Shown piece by piece: positions 9,034-17,221 of a stretch of DNA of 38,446 bases (the stretch's first letter is position 1; every line of letters starts with the position of its first letter). Position numbers and translations under genes: made by a program. The stretch is from the NCBI GenBank assembly GCA_022824965.1, contig JAJDYY010000001.1:1-38446 (forward strand). The letters are read 5' to 3'. The notes under the pieces are model-generated. The model saw nothing but the letters and a program-made list of their open reading frames with translations, made no database searches and had not been told where the DNA came from. This stretch comes from Gammaproteobacteria bacterium. GTDB lineage: Bacteria > Pseudomonadota > Gammaproteobacteria > UBA4575.

Positions 9034-9597
9034 TCAGTCCAGGGGAATGCGAATCACCACACCACCCATGACTTCACCCACGCTGAGATCCTTGCGCGGG
9101 GAATCCTTGTGGTTGTTGTGGCACTGGACACAGGCTTCAACGACCGCATAATCCGGGTACACCGCACTGAAGTAGCGCTCACCGCCAAGTTCCTCTTCGC
9201 CGTAGAAGTTTTCTCCCGGCGCATTGGCGACATGCTCAAGCCCCTGCCGCTCCAGGTCCGTGGCAGGCCCGTTCTTCTTGTTGATCGGGTGCAGGGACAG
9301 CAGGGAATAGGAGAAGTCTTCCGTGTTGTCCAGCACTTCCTCGGCCACGAATCGAAACATCTGCGACGGCAGGGGCAGGGCTGCATCGTCCTCGAAGTGC
9401 TCCGAGGCCGTCAGGACCTTTGCGTCCACGGTCAGACGCTGGACCACGACCCGGGTGTAGACCTCACGGTTGGCCGACATGACCTGGTAGAGCATGTCGG
9501 TGACCTTCTCGTAGGGCATGCCTTCGGAGGCTGCGGCACCTGTCATGGCCGCACCAATCCCCCACATAATCCCAGCTATGGCTGCAATTTTCCTCAT
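9034..9597 (-). CDS. Periplasmic monohaem DUF3365 (Tll0287-like) protein
   Basis: 187 residues. A signal peptide (about residues 1-23, ending GAAAS-E) is followed by a sensor-like fold and one c-type haem site, C156-V-Q-C-H160, in the typical context VEACVQCHNNHKDSPRKD. The C-terminal GEVMGGVVIRIPLD also fits DUF3365. Family members are periplasmic haem proteins or sensor domains linked to redox or gas sensing. A stand-alone copy like this one has no assigned reaction. It shares its strand with the multihaem cytochrome further on, but an AbrB/PIN module lies between them, so a functional link is only suggestive. Confidence 0.8.
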   Translation of the reverse strand: MRKIAAIAGIMWGIGAAMTGAAASEGMPYEKVTDMLYQVMSANREVYTRVVVQRLTVDAKVLTASEHFEDDAALPLPSQMFRFVAEEVLDNTEDFSYSLLSLHPINKKNGPATDLERQGLEHVANAPGENFYGEEELGGERYFSAVYPDYAVVEACVQCHNNHKDSPRKDLSVGEVMGGVVIRIPLD

Positions 9598-9858
9598 GAC
9601 TGCTGTCTCCTGCGCGGTACTGAAAATTCATTGTTACTGAAAGTGCCGTACCGCTTCAAGTGGACAAGCGGAGCGTCGGAGCCGATGCGTAGCAAGTCAT
9701 GACTCAGGCGAGTGCTTCGAACTCCTTGGTTCTTGCAGGGCGGGAAATTGGCAGACCATGGGCTGACTTCCCTGCACAGTAACTGGTACTGGGTCGGCGC
9801 ATCCTGATTGGCCTGGCTGGCCTTGTATCAAAGTAAGGAATCCTGATTTAGTAAGATT

Positions 9859-10137
9859 ATGCAGGCAACTATCACCAGTAAAGGTCAAATCACTATCCCT
9901 AAAAGCGTGCGAGATGCTCTACACCTAAAGGCGGGTGACCGGATTGAATTTATCGAAAGCAAAGCAGGAGACTATCGGATGGTGCCGGTCACCGCCTCGA
10001 TCAAGCAGCTGAAAGGGATGGCTCCCAGGCCTGGCAAGCCAGTTACCCTTGCCGAAATGGACGAGGCAGTCGCTCTGGGGGCAGCACCTGATTGGCCTGG
10101 ATACCAGTGTGCTGGCGCGCTACATCGTGCAGGATGA
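9859..10137 (+). CDS. AbrB/MazE-family antitoxin
   Basis: MQATITSKGQITIPKSVRDA followed by LHLKAGDRIEFIES is a complete swapped-hairpin AbrB/MazE DNA-binding domain (residues 1-45). The tail with KQLKGMAPRPGKPVTLAEM is the usual toxin-binding arm, and normally ends soon after EAVALGAA. Here the frame runs about 15 residues further, through the beginning of the PIN gene in another frame, so the original stop appears to have been lost. The role is to neutralise the PIN toxin and repress the operon (family knowledge). AT-rich DNA upstream may hold the promoter, but no clear box is claimed. Confidence 0.85.
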   Translation: MQATITSKGQITIPKSVRDALHLKAGDRIEFIESKAGDYRMVPVTASIKQLKGMAPRPGKPVTLAEMDEAVALGAAPDWPGYQCAGALHRAG

Positions 10138-10480
10138 TGCAAAGCAAGCAAAAGCGGCTGGCAAAGTCATTGATGAATTGACAAGCGAGAACCCCGGCTA
10201 TGTGTCTCTTTTGGTGTTATGCGAGCTGACCTGGGTGCTCGGGCATGCCTATGGGTACGATAAGGAAACGATCATTGCTGTAATTCACCAGATACTCTTG
10301 ACGGCAGAACTGGTTGTACAGTCTCCTGAAATAGCCTGGGCCGTGCTGCGTGACTATCGTTCAAGTCCAGCAGGTTTTTCCGACTGTGTGATTGCGCACC
10401 ATGCCAAAGCGGCAGGATGTCTCGAAACGTTAACCTTTGACATCGACGCTGCGAAACATCCTTTTTTCAGGAAAATATAA
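10088..10480 (+). CDS. VapC-type PIN-domain toxin
   Basis: The protein core begins IGLDTSVLARYIVQDDAKQA, with the first catalytic Asp in LDT. It continues through VLCELTWVLGHAYGY and ends with FSDCVIAHHAKAAGCLETLT-FDIDAAK, giving the full PIN acidic set. These RNases cleave tRNA or rRNA when their antitoxin is lost. The codon where family members start with Met-Ile-Gly-Leu-Asp is CTG here (10088-10090). The alternative ATG at 10049 would add 13 residues unlike the family. It overlaps the AbrB-like antitoxin gene. Confidence 0.8.
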   Translation: MIGLDTSVLARYIVQDDAKQAKAAGKVIDELTSENPGYVSLLVLCELTWVLGHAYGYDKETIIAVIHQILLTAELVVQSPEIAWAVLRDYRSSPAGFSDCVIAHHAKAAGCLETLTFDIDAAKHPFFRKI

Positions 10481-10517
10481 ACAACCAGACAGGACAGATT
10501 TTAAGCATGACCTTCCG

Positions 10518-11990
10518 TCAATTCTCTGGCGGTTCGGGATTTGACAGGCTGCGCGCGATGGCCCAGTCGATGCTTGGCACGTGAACCCGGGGCCTGCCGG
10601 CAAAGTTCTGCCGGATGAGTGCGGCATCGGCCAGCGCATCCAGCGAGAAACCGAGGCTGTGACAGTCCAGGCAGACCGACCGGATCATCTTCTCGTTGGG
10701 CCGCAGGTTGTCGTTCTGGTTGTGGTTGGTGCGCACCTGCCCGCGGTATTCGAGCTTTGGCATGTGACAGCTTGCACAGCTGACGCCGCTGCCGGGCGGA
10801 GCCTCACCGGCCTGTTCGCGCAGCCACAGCGCATGGTGGGGGCTGTCGAAATAGCTGCGGGTGTGCGCATCGTCGTGACAGGAGGCACAGGCGTTTACCG
10901 CAGCACGTGCCATATCGAGGGCGTGTGCACGGTGGCAGGTACTGCAGCCGAGCGACGAGGAGGGGTCTGCATCGGCGTGCATCGGCAGGCGCGCCTCGCC
11001 CACGGTCATCGCGGCGGGCACGGTCGGATCCCTGAGCCAGCGGACCATCCATGCAGGTACGGCCCTGCCGGATTCCGAGTCCGTATTCCTGGGTTTTGCG
11101 ATGCGGGGATGCTGGCGCATGCCATGGCGCCCCAGGACGAACGTACGAGCCTGCGGCTTGTGACACTCCATGCACACCCCCATCTGCGGCACATCGATCC
11201 AGTGCGTGAGCGCCTCGGTGTCCGGCGCGTCCCGGGCCGGCCTGGGAACATGACAGTCCGTGCAGTTGATCCCGGCCGGCGCATGACCGGATTCCACCCA
11301 GTGATCCAGTGCACCCGGCTCGGCAAGTGCATGCGGCGGTGCCACGGCATCCTCTCGACCCAAGGCCTTGTCCGCGGACACCGGCCGGGCCAGGTAGCGT
11401 GCGGACAGTGCGTGCACGGCCGGTCGGACCGGTTCGGGCCGGCCGGCATGCGCGAGCAGGAAATCCTCGAAGAGCGCCTGGTTGTCGTGGAAATTGTGGC
11501 AGCCTGCCGATGCGCAGGTCGTGAAGTCCAGCCCGGCATGACTGGCCCGGGTCGTTCGGATATCCTGCTCACCCTCGGAGTGGCAGGCCACACAAAAATC
11601 CATCGCGACGGTGACAGCGCCCGCCCGCGTGATCTCAGGGCGGTGCTCAATGTGACAGCTCGTGCAGCGCCGCGCATCAAGCAGGTCCCAGTACTGCGCC
11701 ATGCGCGGGTTGCGAAAGCGCTTTCGCGAGTGGCTGTCCCTGGCCGCCTTCAGCTCGTCCTCGTGGCACTGCCTGCAATTTTTGTTCAGTGCCTTTTCTG
11801 CAGCCTCCGCACCCGCGAACACGGATTTTCCGTGACAGGTCTCGCAGGCCATCTCCAGCTGGTGATGGGCATCGGTGGTCTGCCCGCCCGGCAGCAGGCG
11901 ACGATCCCCGGCAACGGTCATCGTCACGATCATATATACAGCCCCCAGCAGGCTCACCACGAGCACGGCCTGCATGAGTCTTTGAACCAT
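10518..11990 (-). CDS. Membrane-anchored undecahaem cytochrome c
   Basis: About 490 residues from ATG 11990; the frame is open further upstream but overlaps the preceding gene. An N-terminal hydrophobic segment (LMQAVLVVSLLGAVYMIVTM) is a signal anchor without an obvious cleavage site, which places the protein in the periplasm. Ten CXXCH motifs are present (CETCH, CRQCH, CTSCH, CVACH, CTDCH, CMECH, CSTCH, CASCH twice and CLDCH), plus one CASAGCH with four spacer residues. That makes eleven probable haems, with many extra His residues available as distal ligands. It begins 10 bases after the GPP34-cytochrome b gene, so the pair is an operon. Quinol-driven electron delivery to a periplasmic or extracellular acceptor is the inferred role; the terminal acceptor is unknown. 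Confidence 0.88.
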   Translation of the reverse strand: MVQRLMQAVLVVSLLGAVYMIVTMTVAGDRRLLPGGQTTDAHHQLEMACETCHGKSVFAGAEAAEKALNKNCRQCHEDELKAARDSHSRKRFRNPRMAQYWDLLDARRCTSCHIEHRPEITRAGAVTVAMDFCVACHSEGEQDIRTTRASHAGLDFTTCASAGCHNFHDNQALFEDFLLAHAGRPEPVRPAVHALSARYLARPVSADKALGREDAVAPPHALAEPGALDHWVESGHAPAGINCTDCHVPRPARDAPDTEALTHWIDVPQMGVCMECHKPQARTFVLGRHGMRQHPRIAKPRNTDSESGRAVPAWMVRWLRDPTVPAAMTVGEARLPMHADADPSSSLGCSTCHRAHALDMARAAVNACASCHDDAHTRSYFDSPHHALWLREQAGEAPPGSGVSCASCHMPKLEYRGQVRTNHNQNDNLRPNEKMIRSVCLDCHSLGFSLDALADAALIRQNFAGRPRVHVPSIDWAIARSLSNPEPPEN

Positions 11991-12000
11991 GCGACGCGCC

Positions 12001-13185
12001 CTAGTAGAGATACACGGACAGCACGTGAACGATGAGCAGGGCCGGCAGCAGGCAGATCGCCAGACCATGGACCCACAGCAGGGTGCGCCGGGCCGTGCCG
12101 ATCCTGTGCAGGCTCACCTGCTTGAGAAGTCGCGGTGCGCCGCCGACCACCATCCCGACCAGCGCACCCGACAGCAGCACGGTGAGGTAGCTGCCCATCA
12201 GCACGGCATCCAGGTTGGTTCCCAGGCGAAATCCCGTGTGCAGGAAGAGGATGAATACACAGCCGAGACCAAGCACGATGTGGGAAAGCCGCCAGCGATG
12301 CGAACCCGAGACCCAGGCCAGCAGCTGCTTCTTGATCGCCACGGCAACCGTCAGCCCGGCGAGGCTGAACGCCAGCAGCAGGTAGCCGCTGAACTGCTTC
12401 CAGAACCCGTCGAACCAGAGCAGTCCCTGGAGCGAAGGACCCCAACGGTCCGGAACCCCGATTCTCGGCACCAGCAGGGTGGCAATCACGGTCGCACTGC
12501 CCACTGCGGCCAGGCTCAGCAGGGTTTTCCTGAAGCGTTCGGCCTGGGCACGGGCCGCACGGATGATCCGGTCCTGGATCTCGGTGATGGTCCCGGTGAG
12601 CTCGCGACCGATCAGGTCCATCCTGCGCAACAGATCAAGCCGGGAGTCGGTGCTTTCCGCCTCCCACTCGGGGAACAGGTCCGGGAGGATCTGGCAGGCA
12701 TCCACGAGGCAGATCAGGGCCAGGTCCCGGGGGTCCGGGATGTCATCGGAGATGACCGCCTCGATGCGGGACTTGATCGCCTGCACAGGACGGTCGTCCA
12801 GGGTGGGATAGCAGGCGGAGCGAAATACCCCGAGAAAGCGGTTGTGCTGTCTTTTCAGGATGCGGCGCTCGACCAGGCTGTCCAGGGCCTGCTCGCGGAT
12901 CACCACGGCATCCTCGGTGGCCAGGATCCGGATCCAGGCCGGGGTGTCGGTGATGTCCTTGCGCGCTGCAATCTTTGCCAGCACGTAATCGAGCATGGGA
13001 TTGCCCGTGAGGGTGGGATCAGTGACCACGAGCGCCTGCAGGTCCGTGTCGATACGGAAGGCAAAGGCAAGATCCATCAGGATGGCGCCCGCCAGCGCAC
13101 ATTCGAAGGCATGTTCCTTGACGGGAAGAAACAGGCCCTCCTCATCGCCCAGCAGGAGCAGGAGTTCCTCTGTGAATGTCAGCAT
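12001..13185 (-). CDS. GPP34 domain fused to a dihaem cytochrome b-like membrane domain
   Basis: 394 residues. Residues 1-215 match the GPP34/GOLPH3-like fold (LTFTEELLLLLGDEEGLFLP, LAGAILMDLA, then a series of helices). Residues 220-394 hold about five membrane helices. In helix three H302 and H316, and in helix five H373 and H387, are each spaced by exactly 13 intervening residues. His-X13-His on two alternate helices is the bis-His dihaem signature of cytochrome b (family knowledge). The stop lies 10 bases before the undecahaem cytochrome c. GPP34 proteins usually bind acidic lipids; its use as the cytoplasmic part of a redox protein is unusual. The haem assignment is inferred from the spacing alone. 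Confidence 0.75.
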   Translation of the reverse strand: MLTFTEELLLLLGDEEGLFLPVKEHAFECALAGAILMDLAFAFRIDTDLQALVVTDPTLTGNPMLDYVLAKIAARKDITDTPAWIRILATEDAVVIREQALDSLVERRILKRQHNRFLGVFRSACYPTLDDRPVQAIKSRIEAVISDDIPDPRDLALICLVDACQILPDLFPEWEAESTDSRLDLLRRMDLIGRELTGTITEIQDRIIRAARAQAERFRKTLLSLAAVGSATVIATLLVPRIGVPDRWGPSLQGLLWFDGFWKQFSGYLLLAFSLAGLTVAVAIKKQLLAWVSGSHRWRLSHIVLGLGCVFILFLHTGFRLGTNLDAVLMGSYLTVLLSGALVGMVVGGAPRLLKQVSLHRIGTARRTLLWVHGLAICLLPALLIVHVLSVYLY

Positions 13186-13315
13186 CGGCCGTCTTGCAGA
13201 TTAATCAGTCCAGCACATGCATATAAGTCGTGACCAAGTCTACGACCTCACCTTTCGGACCTCAACCTTTACACCGGATAAACAACTCGCGAGCAGTTCT
13301 GGGAGCTTCGGGTCA

Positions 13316-13348
13316 GGCCCGAATGAACAACGTACTGAGAGATCACAT
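13316..13348. repeat. Dispersed repeat, copy A (next to the tatC stop)
   Basis: Bases 13316-13347 match the reverse complement of 35867-35898 at about 29 of 32 positions, with GAACAACGTACTGAGAG identical. The 13 bases TGAGAGATCACAT (13336-13348) recur exactly at 15481-15493. The repeat touches the end of tatC. It may be an IS or MITE end; no transposase is attached to this copy. Confidence 0.55.
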
Positions 13349-14248
13349 CTAGTCCGATGGGCCTTTCGGGCCCCCGTCCTCCTCCAGGGGCGGGATCGGG
13401 GCGAGTTCTGCTTCGCGTTCCTCGGGCGAGAGCGGCACTGCAGAAGATGCGGACGAAGAGACCGGCCCTTCGGCGGCGACCGGCTCCGTATCCGCGGTGC
13501 CAGCCTCGGCCTCCCTGGGTGTCACCAGGCGCGAGAACAGAAGGCCCATCTCGAACAGCAGCCACACCGGGATCGCCAGCAGCACCTGCGAGATCACATC
13601 GGGCGGGGTCAGGAGCATGCCCACCACGAAGGCGGCCACGACCACGTACGGGCGCTTGGCCGCCATCTGTTCAGGGGTGGTCACCCCCATGCGCACCAGC
13701 ACCAGGGTCACTACCGGCACCTCGAACGCCACGCCGAAGGCGATGAAGATCTTCATGACGAAATCGAGGTAACGGCCGATGTCGGTCATCACCGCGACCC
13801 CTTCAGGCGCCACCTTCGTGAAAAAACCGAACACCAAGGGAAATACGACAAAGTAGGCAAACGCCATGCCGACGTAGAACAGCAGCGAACTCGAGACCAG
13901 GATCGGGAAGGCCAGGCGTTTCTCGCTGCGGTACAGCCCGGGCGCGACGAACGCCCAGACATGGTACAGGATGATCGGCACGGACAGCACGAGGCTGACC
14001 AGAAACACCAGCTTGAACGGCGTCAGAAACGGGGAGGCCACCTCGATGGCCACCATGGTGCTCGCCTCCGGCAGGTGCACCATCAAGGGACCTGCGAGCC
14101 ATTCGTACAGGGTATTGGCAAACGGGAACAGCACGATCAGCAGGGCAAACACGCTGCCGACGATCCACATCAGGCGCGAGCGCAGCTCGTAGAGATGCGT
14201 GAGCAGGGTCTCCTGTTTGGAATCGGTGCCCTCGGGTTCAGTCGCCAT
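13349..14248 (-). CDS. tatC: Sec-independent protein translocase subunit TatC
   Basis: 299 residues with the six-helix TatC pattern. The start reads [20 protein letters not shown], followed by [31 protein letters not shown] and VFPLVFGFF. TatC recognises the twin-arginine signal and forms the receptor core with TatB in the inner membrane. The C-terminal 45 residues are an extra acidic, Pro/Ser/Glu-rich tail ([16 protein letters not shown]), as in several gammaproteobacteria. It overlaps tatB by 11 bases, confirming a tatABC operon downstream of hisE. Confidence 0.97.
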   Translation of the reverse strand: MATEPEGTDSKQETLLTHLYELRSRLMWIVGSVFALLIVLFPFANTLYEWLAGPLMVHLPEASTMVAIEVASPFLTPFKLVFLVSLVLSVPIILYHVWAFVAPGLYRSEKRLAFPILVSSSLLFYVGMAFAYFVVFPLVFGFFTKVAPEGVAVMTDIGRYLDFVMKIFIAFGVAFEVPVVTLVLVRMGVTTPEQMAAKRPYVVVAAFVVGMLLTPPDVISQVLLAIPVWLLFEMGLLFSRLVTPREAEAGTADTEPVAAEGPVSSSASSAVPLSPEEREAELAPIPPLEEDGGPKGPSD

Positions 14249-14603
14249 CGGGCTTCTCTGTCACGGGCGCGGACTTGGGCTTGGAAGACTCGATCTGCTC
14301 CTCGACGGCGGCGACCAGCGACTCGTCGTCATCGTCTTCGAAGTCCTCCTCGATCTCGCGCTGCGTGTCCTTGAGGATGGATTTCAGCTCGCCGATCTCG
14401 CTCTGCTGCTTCTCCAGCATCTCCTTGAGCTCGCTGGCGCGGATCTCGGATTCGATGTCGGCGCGAAAGGCGCTCAAAGTGCGCTTCGCCTTGCCGAACC
14501 AATGGCCCGCCTGGGCGGCCAGGCGCGGCAGGCGTTCGGGTCCGACCACCAGCAGCAACACCACCATGATCAGGGTAAGCTCCCAGAAGCCGAAATCGAA
14601 CAT
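14238..14603 (-). CDS. tatB: Sec-independent protein translocase subunit TatB
   Basis: 121 residues. [20 protein letters not shown] is the transmembrane segment, followed by the GPERLP hinge and an amphipathic helix (ARQ-type [20 protein letters not shown]). A long acidic coiled-coil tail follows ([19 protein letters not shown]). The E8 of the FWELTLI segment and the GPERLP motif separate TatB from TatA. It sits 12 bases after tatA and overlaps tatC, as expected for the receptor partner of TatC. Confidence 0.95.
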   Translation of the reverse strand: MFDFGFWELTLIMVVLLLVVGPERLPRLAAQAGHWFGKAKRTLSAFRADIESEIRASELKEMLEKQQSEIGELKSILKDTQREIEEDFEDDDDESLVAAVEEQIESSKPKSAPVTEKPDGD

Positions 14604-14615
14604 GGGCCGGGGAGG

Positions 14616-14798
14616 TTATTCTTTCGGCGGGGCTTTCTCGGCCTTGGGCTCTTCGGGCTCGCCGTCTTCCTTGACGGATTTCTTGAAGTTCTTGACCGCG
14701 CTGCCGATGTCCCCGCCAATGTTGCGCAATTTTTTCGTGCCGAATATCAGCACGATGATCAGTAGTACGATCAGTAGCTGCCAGGGGCTGATTCCCAT
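14616..14798 (-). CDS. tatA: Sec-independent protein translocase subunit TatA
   Basis: 60 residues from ATG 14798; the frame is open further upstream but that part overlaps hisE in another frame. [20 protein letters not shown] is the short membrane helix, [20 protein letters not shown] the hinge and amphipathic helix, and the tail is a charged [18 protein letters not shown]. TatA oligomers form the conducting element of the Tat translocase. The gene lies 37 bases downstream of hisE and 12 bases before tatB. Confidence 0.96.
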   Translation of the reverse strand: MGISPWQLLIVLLIIVLIFGTKKLRNIGGDIGSAVKNFKKSVKEDGEPEEPKAEKAPPKE

Positions 14799-14835
14799 AA
14801 CGTGTACTCCGGTTCGCTCAAATAAAAGTCCGGGC

Positions 14836-15162
14836 TCAACGTGAGCGCTCGCGTTGGGCCTTCTCCACAAGTCCCGAGGTTCCGAACCTGCGCTCCAGCT
14901 CGTCCAGCACCGCCCCGGGACCCAGGTCCCGGAAGGCCAGCAGCACCAGGCAGTGAAACCACAGGTCGGCCACTTCATGGACCAGGTGCGCGGAGTCGCC
15001 TGCGCCGGCCTCCACGGTCTCTTGCGCTTCCTCGCGGATCTTGGCGAGCATCGCCTCAAGCCCGCCCGCATACAACCCGGCCACATAGGAGTCCCCGGGC
15101 GAGGCCTGCTTTCGAGCCTCAAGGGTCTCGGCCAGTCGGTGCAGGGTATCGTCGGTGCTCAT
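14836..15162 (-). CDS. hisE: Phosphoribosyl-ATP pyrophosphatase
   Basis: 108 residues. It hydrolyses phosphoribosyl-ATP to phosphoribosyl-AMP in histidine synthesis (step two). It has the all-alpha MazG-like pattern: [33 protein letters not shown] with the metal-binding Glu pair, and [16 protein letters not shown] with the E-x3-D motif. In this bacterial group hisE is normally preceded by hisI, or fused to it, and followed by tatA. The tatA link is kept, but upstream lies an AlbA_2 gene instead of hisI. The ORF has a normal length and intact motifs. Confidence 0.95.
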   Translation of the reverse strand: MSTDDTLHRLAETLEARKQASPGDSYVAGLYAGGLEAMLAKIREEAQETVEAGAGDSAHLVHEVADLWFHCLVLLAFRDLGPGAVLDELERRFGTSGLVEKAQRERSR

Positions 15163-15487
15163 CTCGTGTTCGCCAGGCTGCGGCCCCCTACAGTATCACA
15201 GGCCCGGCCTGCGCCTCTATTATATGTCACCCCCCACAGGAAACGCACATGGGCACGTACGTTATCGATCTTGAGCCGGCAGCGGCGCACGCATCCTCCC
15301 GAGACCCCGGGCGCTGCCTTGCAGCACCCAAGGTGTGTGCGGTACAGGCCAGGTAGGTGGTGCTGGCGGGTGATATTCATCATCTGCCTCACCAATAGTC
15401 AATACTCCCGATATAGCCCACTCAGCCGGACACCTTATATGTTCTGAAACCGGACATGTCTACAGTGTGGCTACACCTGTTGAGAGA
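15163..15487. other. 325-base interval between the AlbA_2 gene and hisE, no gene seen
   Basis: No recognisable coding sequence in either strand, and specifically no remnant of HisI (no match to its DGEVLMLAWMN-type core). The left part near 15240-15350 is GC-rich and the right part is AT-richer. The 13-base repeat TGAGAGATCACAT lies at 15481-15493 and contains the TGA of the AlbA_2 gene. hisE probably needs its own promoter here, but none is clear. Confidence 0.5.
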
Positions 15488-16924
15488 TCACATTTTGCCA
15501 TCATCTATCACTTCCCAATGGCCTCCTTTGGTTGACCCAACATGCCGGACACGGCCTGCCTTATTAAGGTTGGCCAGGTGATACTTAACACCATCCGCGG
15601 TGATTCCGATGTGGTCTGCCAACTCCTTTCGGGTAAGCTCAGGATTCTCGCGTAACAAAGCAAGTATTTTTTCTTGGGTAGTTTCTTGGGTAGTTTCTTG
15701 GGTAGTTTCTTGGGTAGTTTCTTGGGTAGTTTCTTGGGTAGTTTTCCCCGAATCCCTACCGGTTCTGCCATCTGCGATAACAGTGCTGCGAATGCCAGTG
15801 GCAACTACACTCTCAATGTAAGCCTCTGAAAACACGAATTCAATACCTATCTGTGGCTCCACCTGTATGGTTGGCTCAGGTATGCCGGCCTCTTGGCAGG
15901 CTTCAAAAATGCGCTGGATACCGCGTCCCCAGGATTCAATTTCACCGGCCCGGAAAAAAGCATTCGCGATATCCGGGTTGGATGGCTGCGAAGGGTGCTG
16001 GCCTAGAAGCTTTTCCAAGGACCAGCCCCCGGGCAGCCTTCCCGGGTTCCAAATCTTCAATCGATCAGCATAGACCCGGACCTGAATCTGTGCTGCCACA
16101 GCATAATCACGATGGACCACAGCATTCAGCACGGCTTCTCGAAGTGCACCTTCCGGTATTGGGTAGGTTTCAAAACGCTGAATCCCCTCGTAGCTGATCA
16201 CCGCCTTGAGATACTTGGTCATCAAAAGATCCATTGTCTTGCTGACCTGAGCAAACAGGTCTCCACCTACCTCATCGTGATAACGTAACTCCGTTTCGCT
16301 ATCAAAGTAGCCGATCTTGATTGATGCCCCGGTAAAAAAACGCTCGGGGTCAGGATGGAACAGGAGGACTGCGGCACGCTTCAGATACTGGTTCTCCATC
16401 AGGCGCAGCTTTTCGATCAGACCAGAGTCTCCCTCCTCCTTGAGGACGCCCGTTTCCAGGCGATTGGCGTGCGCTGCATGCTCACGAAATCGTGCCAAAG
16501 CCGCTGCAGCCAGGTCATTGATCTCAACATTTGGAACTGGAACTGCATCCCAGCACTTGCCGGTTTTGCCCAAAAGGAAGCGGTCAAGCGCCGCACCTTT
16601 GAGTACCTGCTTGGTGCTGCCACTCCGATAGTGGTACTCGCCTTTGTAACTGATAGGTACTGGATAGGGCTCCACCGTGATTCGCAGATACGACAGGCCG
16701 CCCTCATCCGACAGTTCAATATCCACCACGATTCCAAGCAGATCACGTATCTTGTTTGGCAACTCTTCCATGAGCCGCTCAGCATCCTTGAGGCCCACCA
16801 CTTCCCCTTTATTGTTACGGCCCACTTCCAGCACACCACCCTGTGCATTGGCAAGACTACACAGCCACTTCAGGTATTCATCCCGCCAGGATGCTTTCCA
16901 TTCTGTATTCTGGCCCTCTTTCAC
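15488..16924 (-). CDS. AlbA_2 / ATP-binding winged-helix regulator
   Basis: 478 residues from GTG 16924, preceded by GAGGG. Residues 1-120 are an AlbA_2 (Schlafen-like) domain (NTEWKASWRDEYLKWLCSLA, VGRNNKGEVVGL). Residues about 230-365 carry the C-terminal HATPase_c_4 region (REAVLNAVVHRDYA, FFRAGEIESWGRGIQRI). The last 60 residues are a winged helix (LTRKELADHIGITADGVKYH). These proteins are often labelled RecG-like or putative transcriptional regulators, and their real function is unsettled. A linker of six TTQE units precedes the winged helix. The gene lies between hisF and hisE where hisI is expected, so it is an insertion in the his operon. A decayed AbrB-like segment ends 3 bases before its GTG. 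Confidence 0.85.
   Translation of the reverse strand: MKEGQNTEWKASWRDEYLKWLCSLANAQGGVLEVGRNNKGEVVGLKDAERLMEELPNKIRDLLGIVVDIELSDEGGLSYLRITVEPYPVPISYKGEYHYRSGSTKQVLKGAALDRFLLGKTGKCWDAVPVPNVEINDLAAAALARFREHAAHANRLETGVLKEEGDSGLIEKLRLMENQYLKRAAVLLFHPDPERFFTGASIKIGYFDSETELRYHDEVGGDLFAQVSKTMDLLMTKYLKAVISYEGIQRFETYPIPEGALREAVLNAVVHRDYAVAAQIQVRVYADRLKIWNPGRLPGGWSLEKLLGQHPSQPSNPDIANAFFRAGEIESWGRGIQRIFEACQEAGIPEPTIQVEPQIGIEFVFSEAYIESVVATGIRSTVIADGRTGRDSGKTTQETTQETTQETTQETTQETTQEKILALLRENPELTRKELADHIGITADGVKYHLANLNKAGRVRHVGSTKGGHWEVIDDGKM
15673..15744. repeat. Six perfect 12-base tandem repeats coding for TTQE
   Basis: The unit CTTGGGTAGTTT is repeated six times without a mismatch. On the minus strand it codes for Thr-Thr-Gln-Glu, in the linker between the ATP-binding region and the winged helix. 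The unit is a multiple of three, so changes in copy number keep the frame and alter only linker length. Similar TTQ/TTE linkers are common in this protein family. Confidence 0.9.
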
Positions 16925-16927
16925 GTT

Positions 16928-17180
16928 TCAATTTCCCTCAAGGAGCGTAGTCAGCTCGCGGATATTCCTGGCCCATGACTGCTGTGGCAGGCTGGTGCTC
17001 CAGTCAAGATGTTCATGGACTTCACTTGCTGCAACCGGCTATTCCGACATCCTTGTTGCCTACCGCTACAAACTGGAAAGCGGCTTTAAGCGACAGGTGT
17101 TCCCGGATTTGTTCAGGAATCATCACTCGGCCCTTCAAGTACATTTTTGCTGTCGAAACTGTTGGAGCAGGATTTGTCAT
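16928..17180 (-). pseudogene. Decayed AbrB/MazE-like antitoxin segment
   Basis: From ATG 17180 the frame reads STAKMYLKGRVMIPEQIREH and LSLKAAFQFVAV, resembling an AbrB/MazE swapped hairpin, and stops at TGA 17022 after 52 codons. A second frame then reads SEVHEHLDWSTSLPQQSWAR and NIRELTTLLEGN up to TGA 16928-16930, three bases before the AlbA_2 start. The two pieces may be one gene with a frameshift, or two overlapping small genes. No toxin partner is evident. The family call for the first part is moderate; the second part is not recognised. Confidence 0.4.
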
Positions 17181-17221
17181 GATGCACGACCGAGACACTA
17201 CAGCATTTGGACAAGCTTTGT

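Noticed and set aside
10581..12035. 484-codon plus-strand ORF opposite the multihaem cytochrome
   Set aside because: Mirror of the cytochrome gene, with compositional bias and no motifs; the CXXCH series on the other strand is decisive.
13217..14374. 385-codon plus-strand ORF over tatC
   Set aside because: Antisense of tatC, His/Arg/Gly-rich, no recognisable domain.
15660..15750. CRISPR-like array
   Set aside because: The units are contiguous 12-base repeats with no spacers and lie inside a coding frame.
15508..15804. 98-codon ORF with Lys-Leu-Pro-Lys repeats
   Set aside because: Alternative-frame reading of the 12-base repeat in the AlbA_2 gene; all frames stay open through such a repeat.
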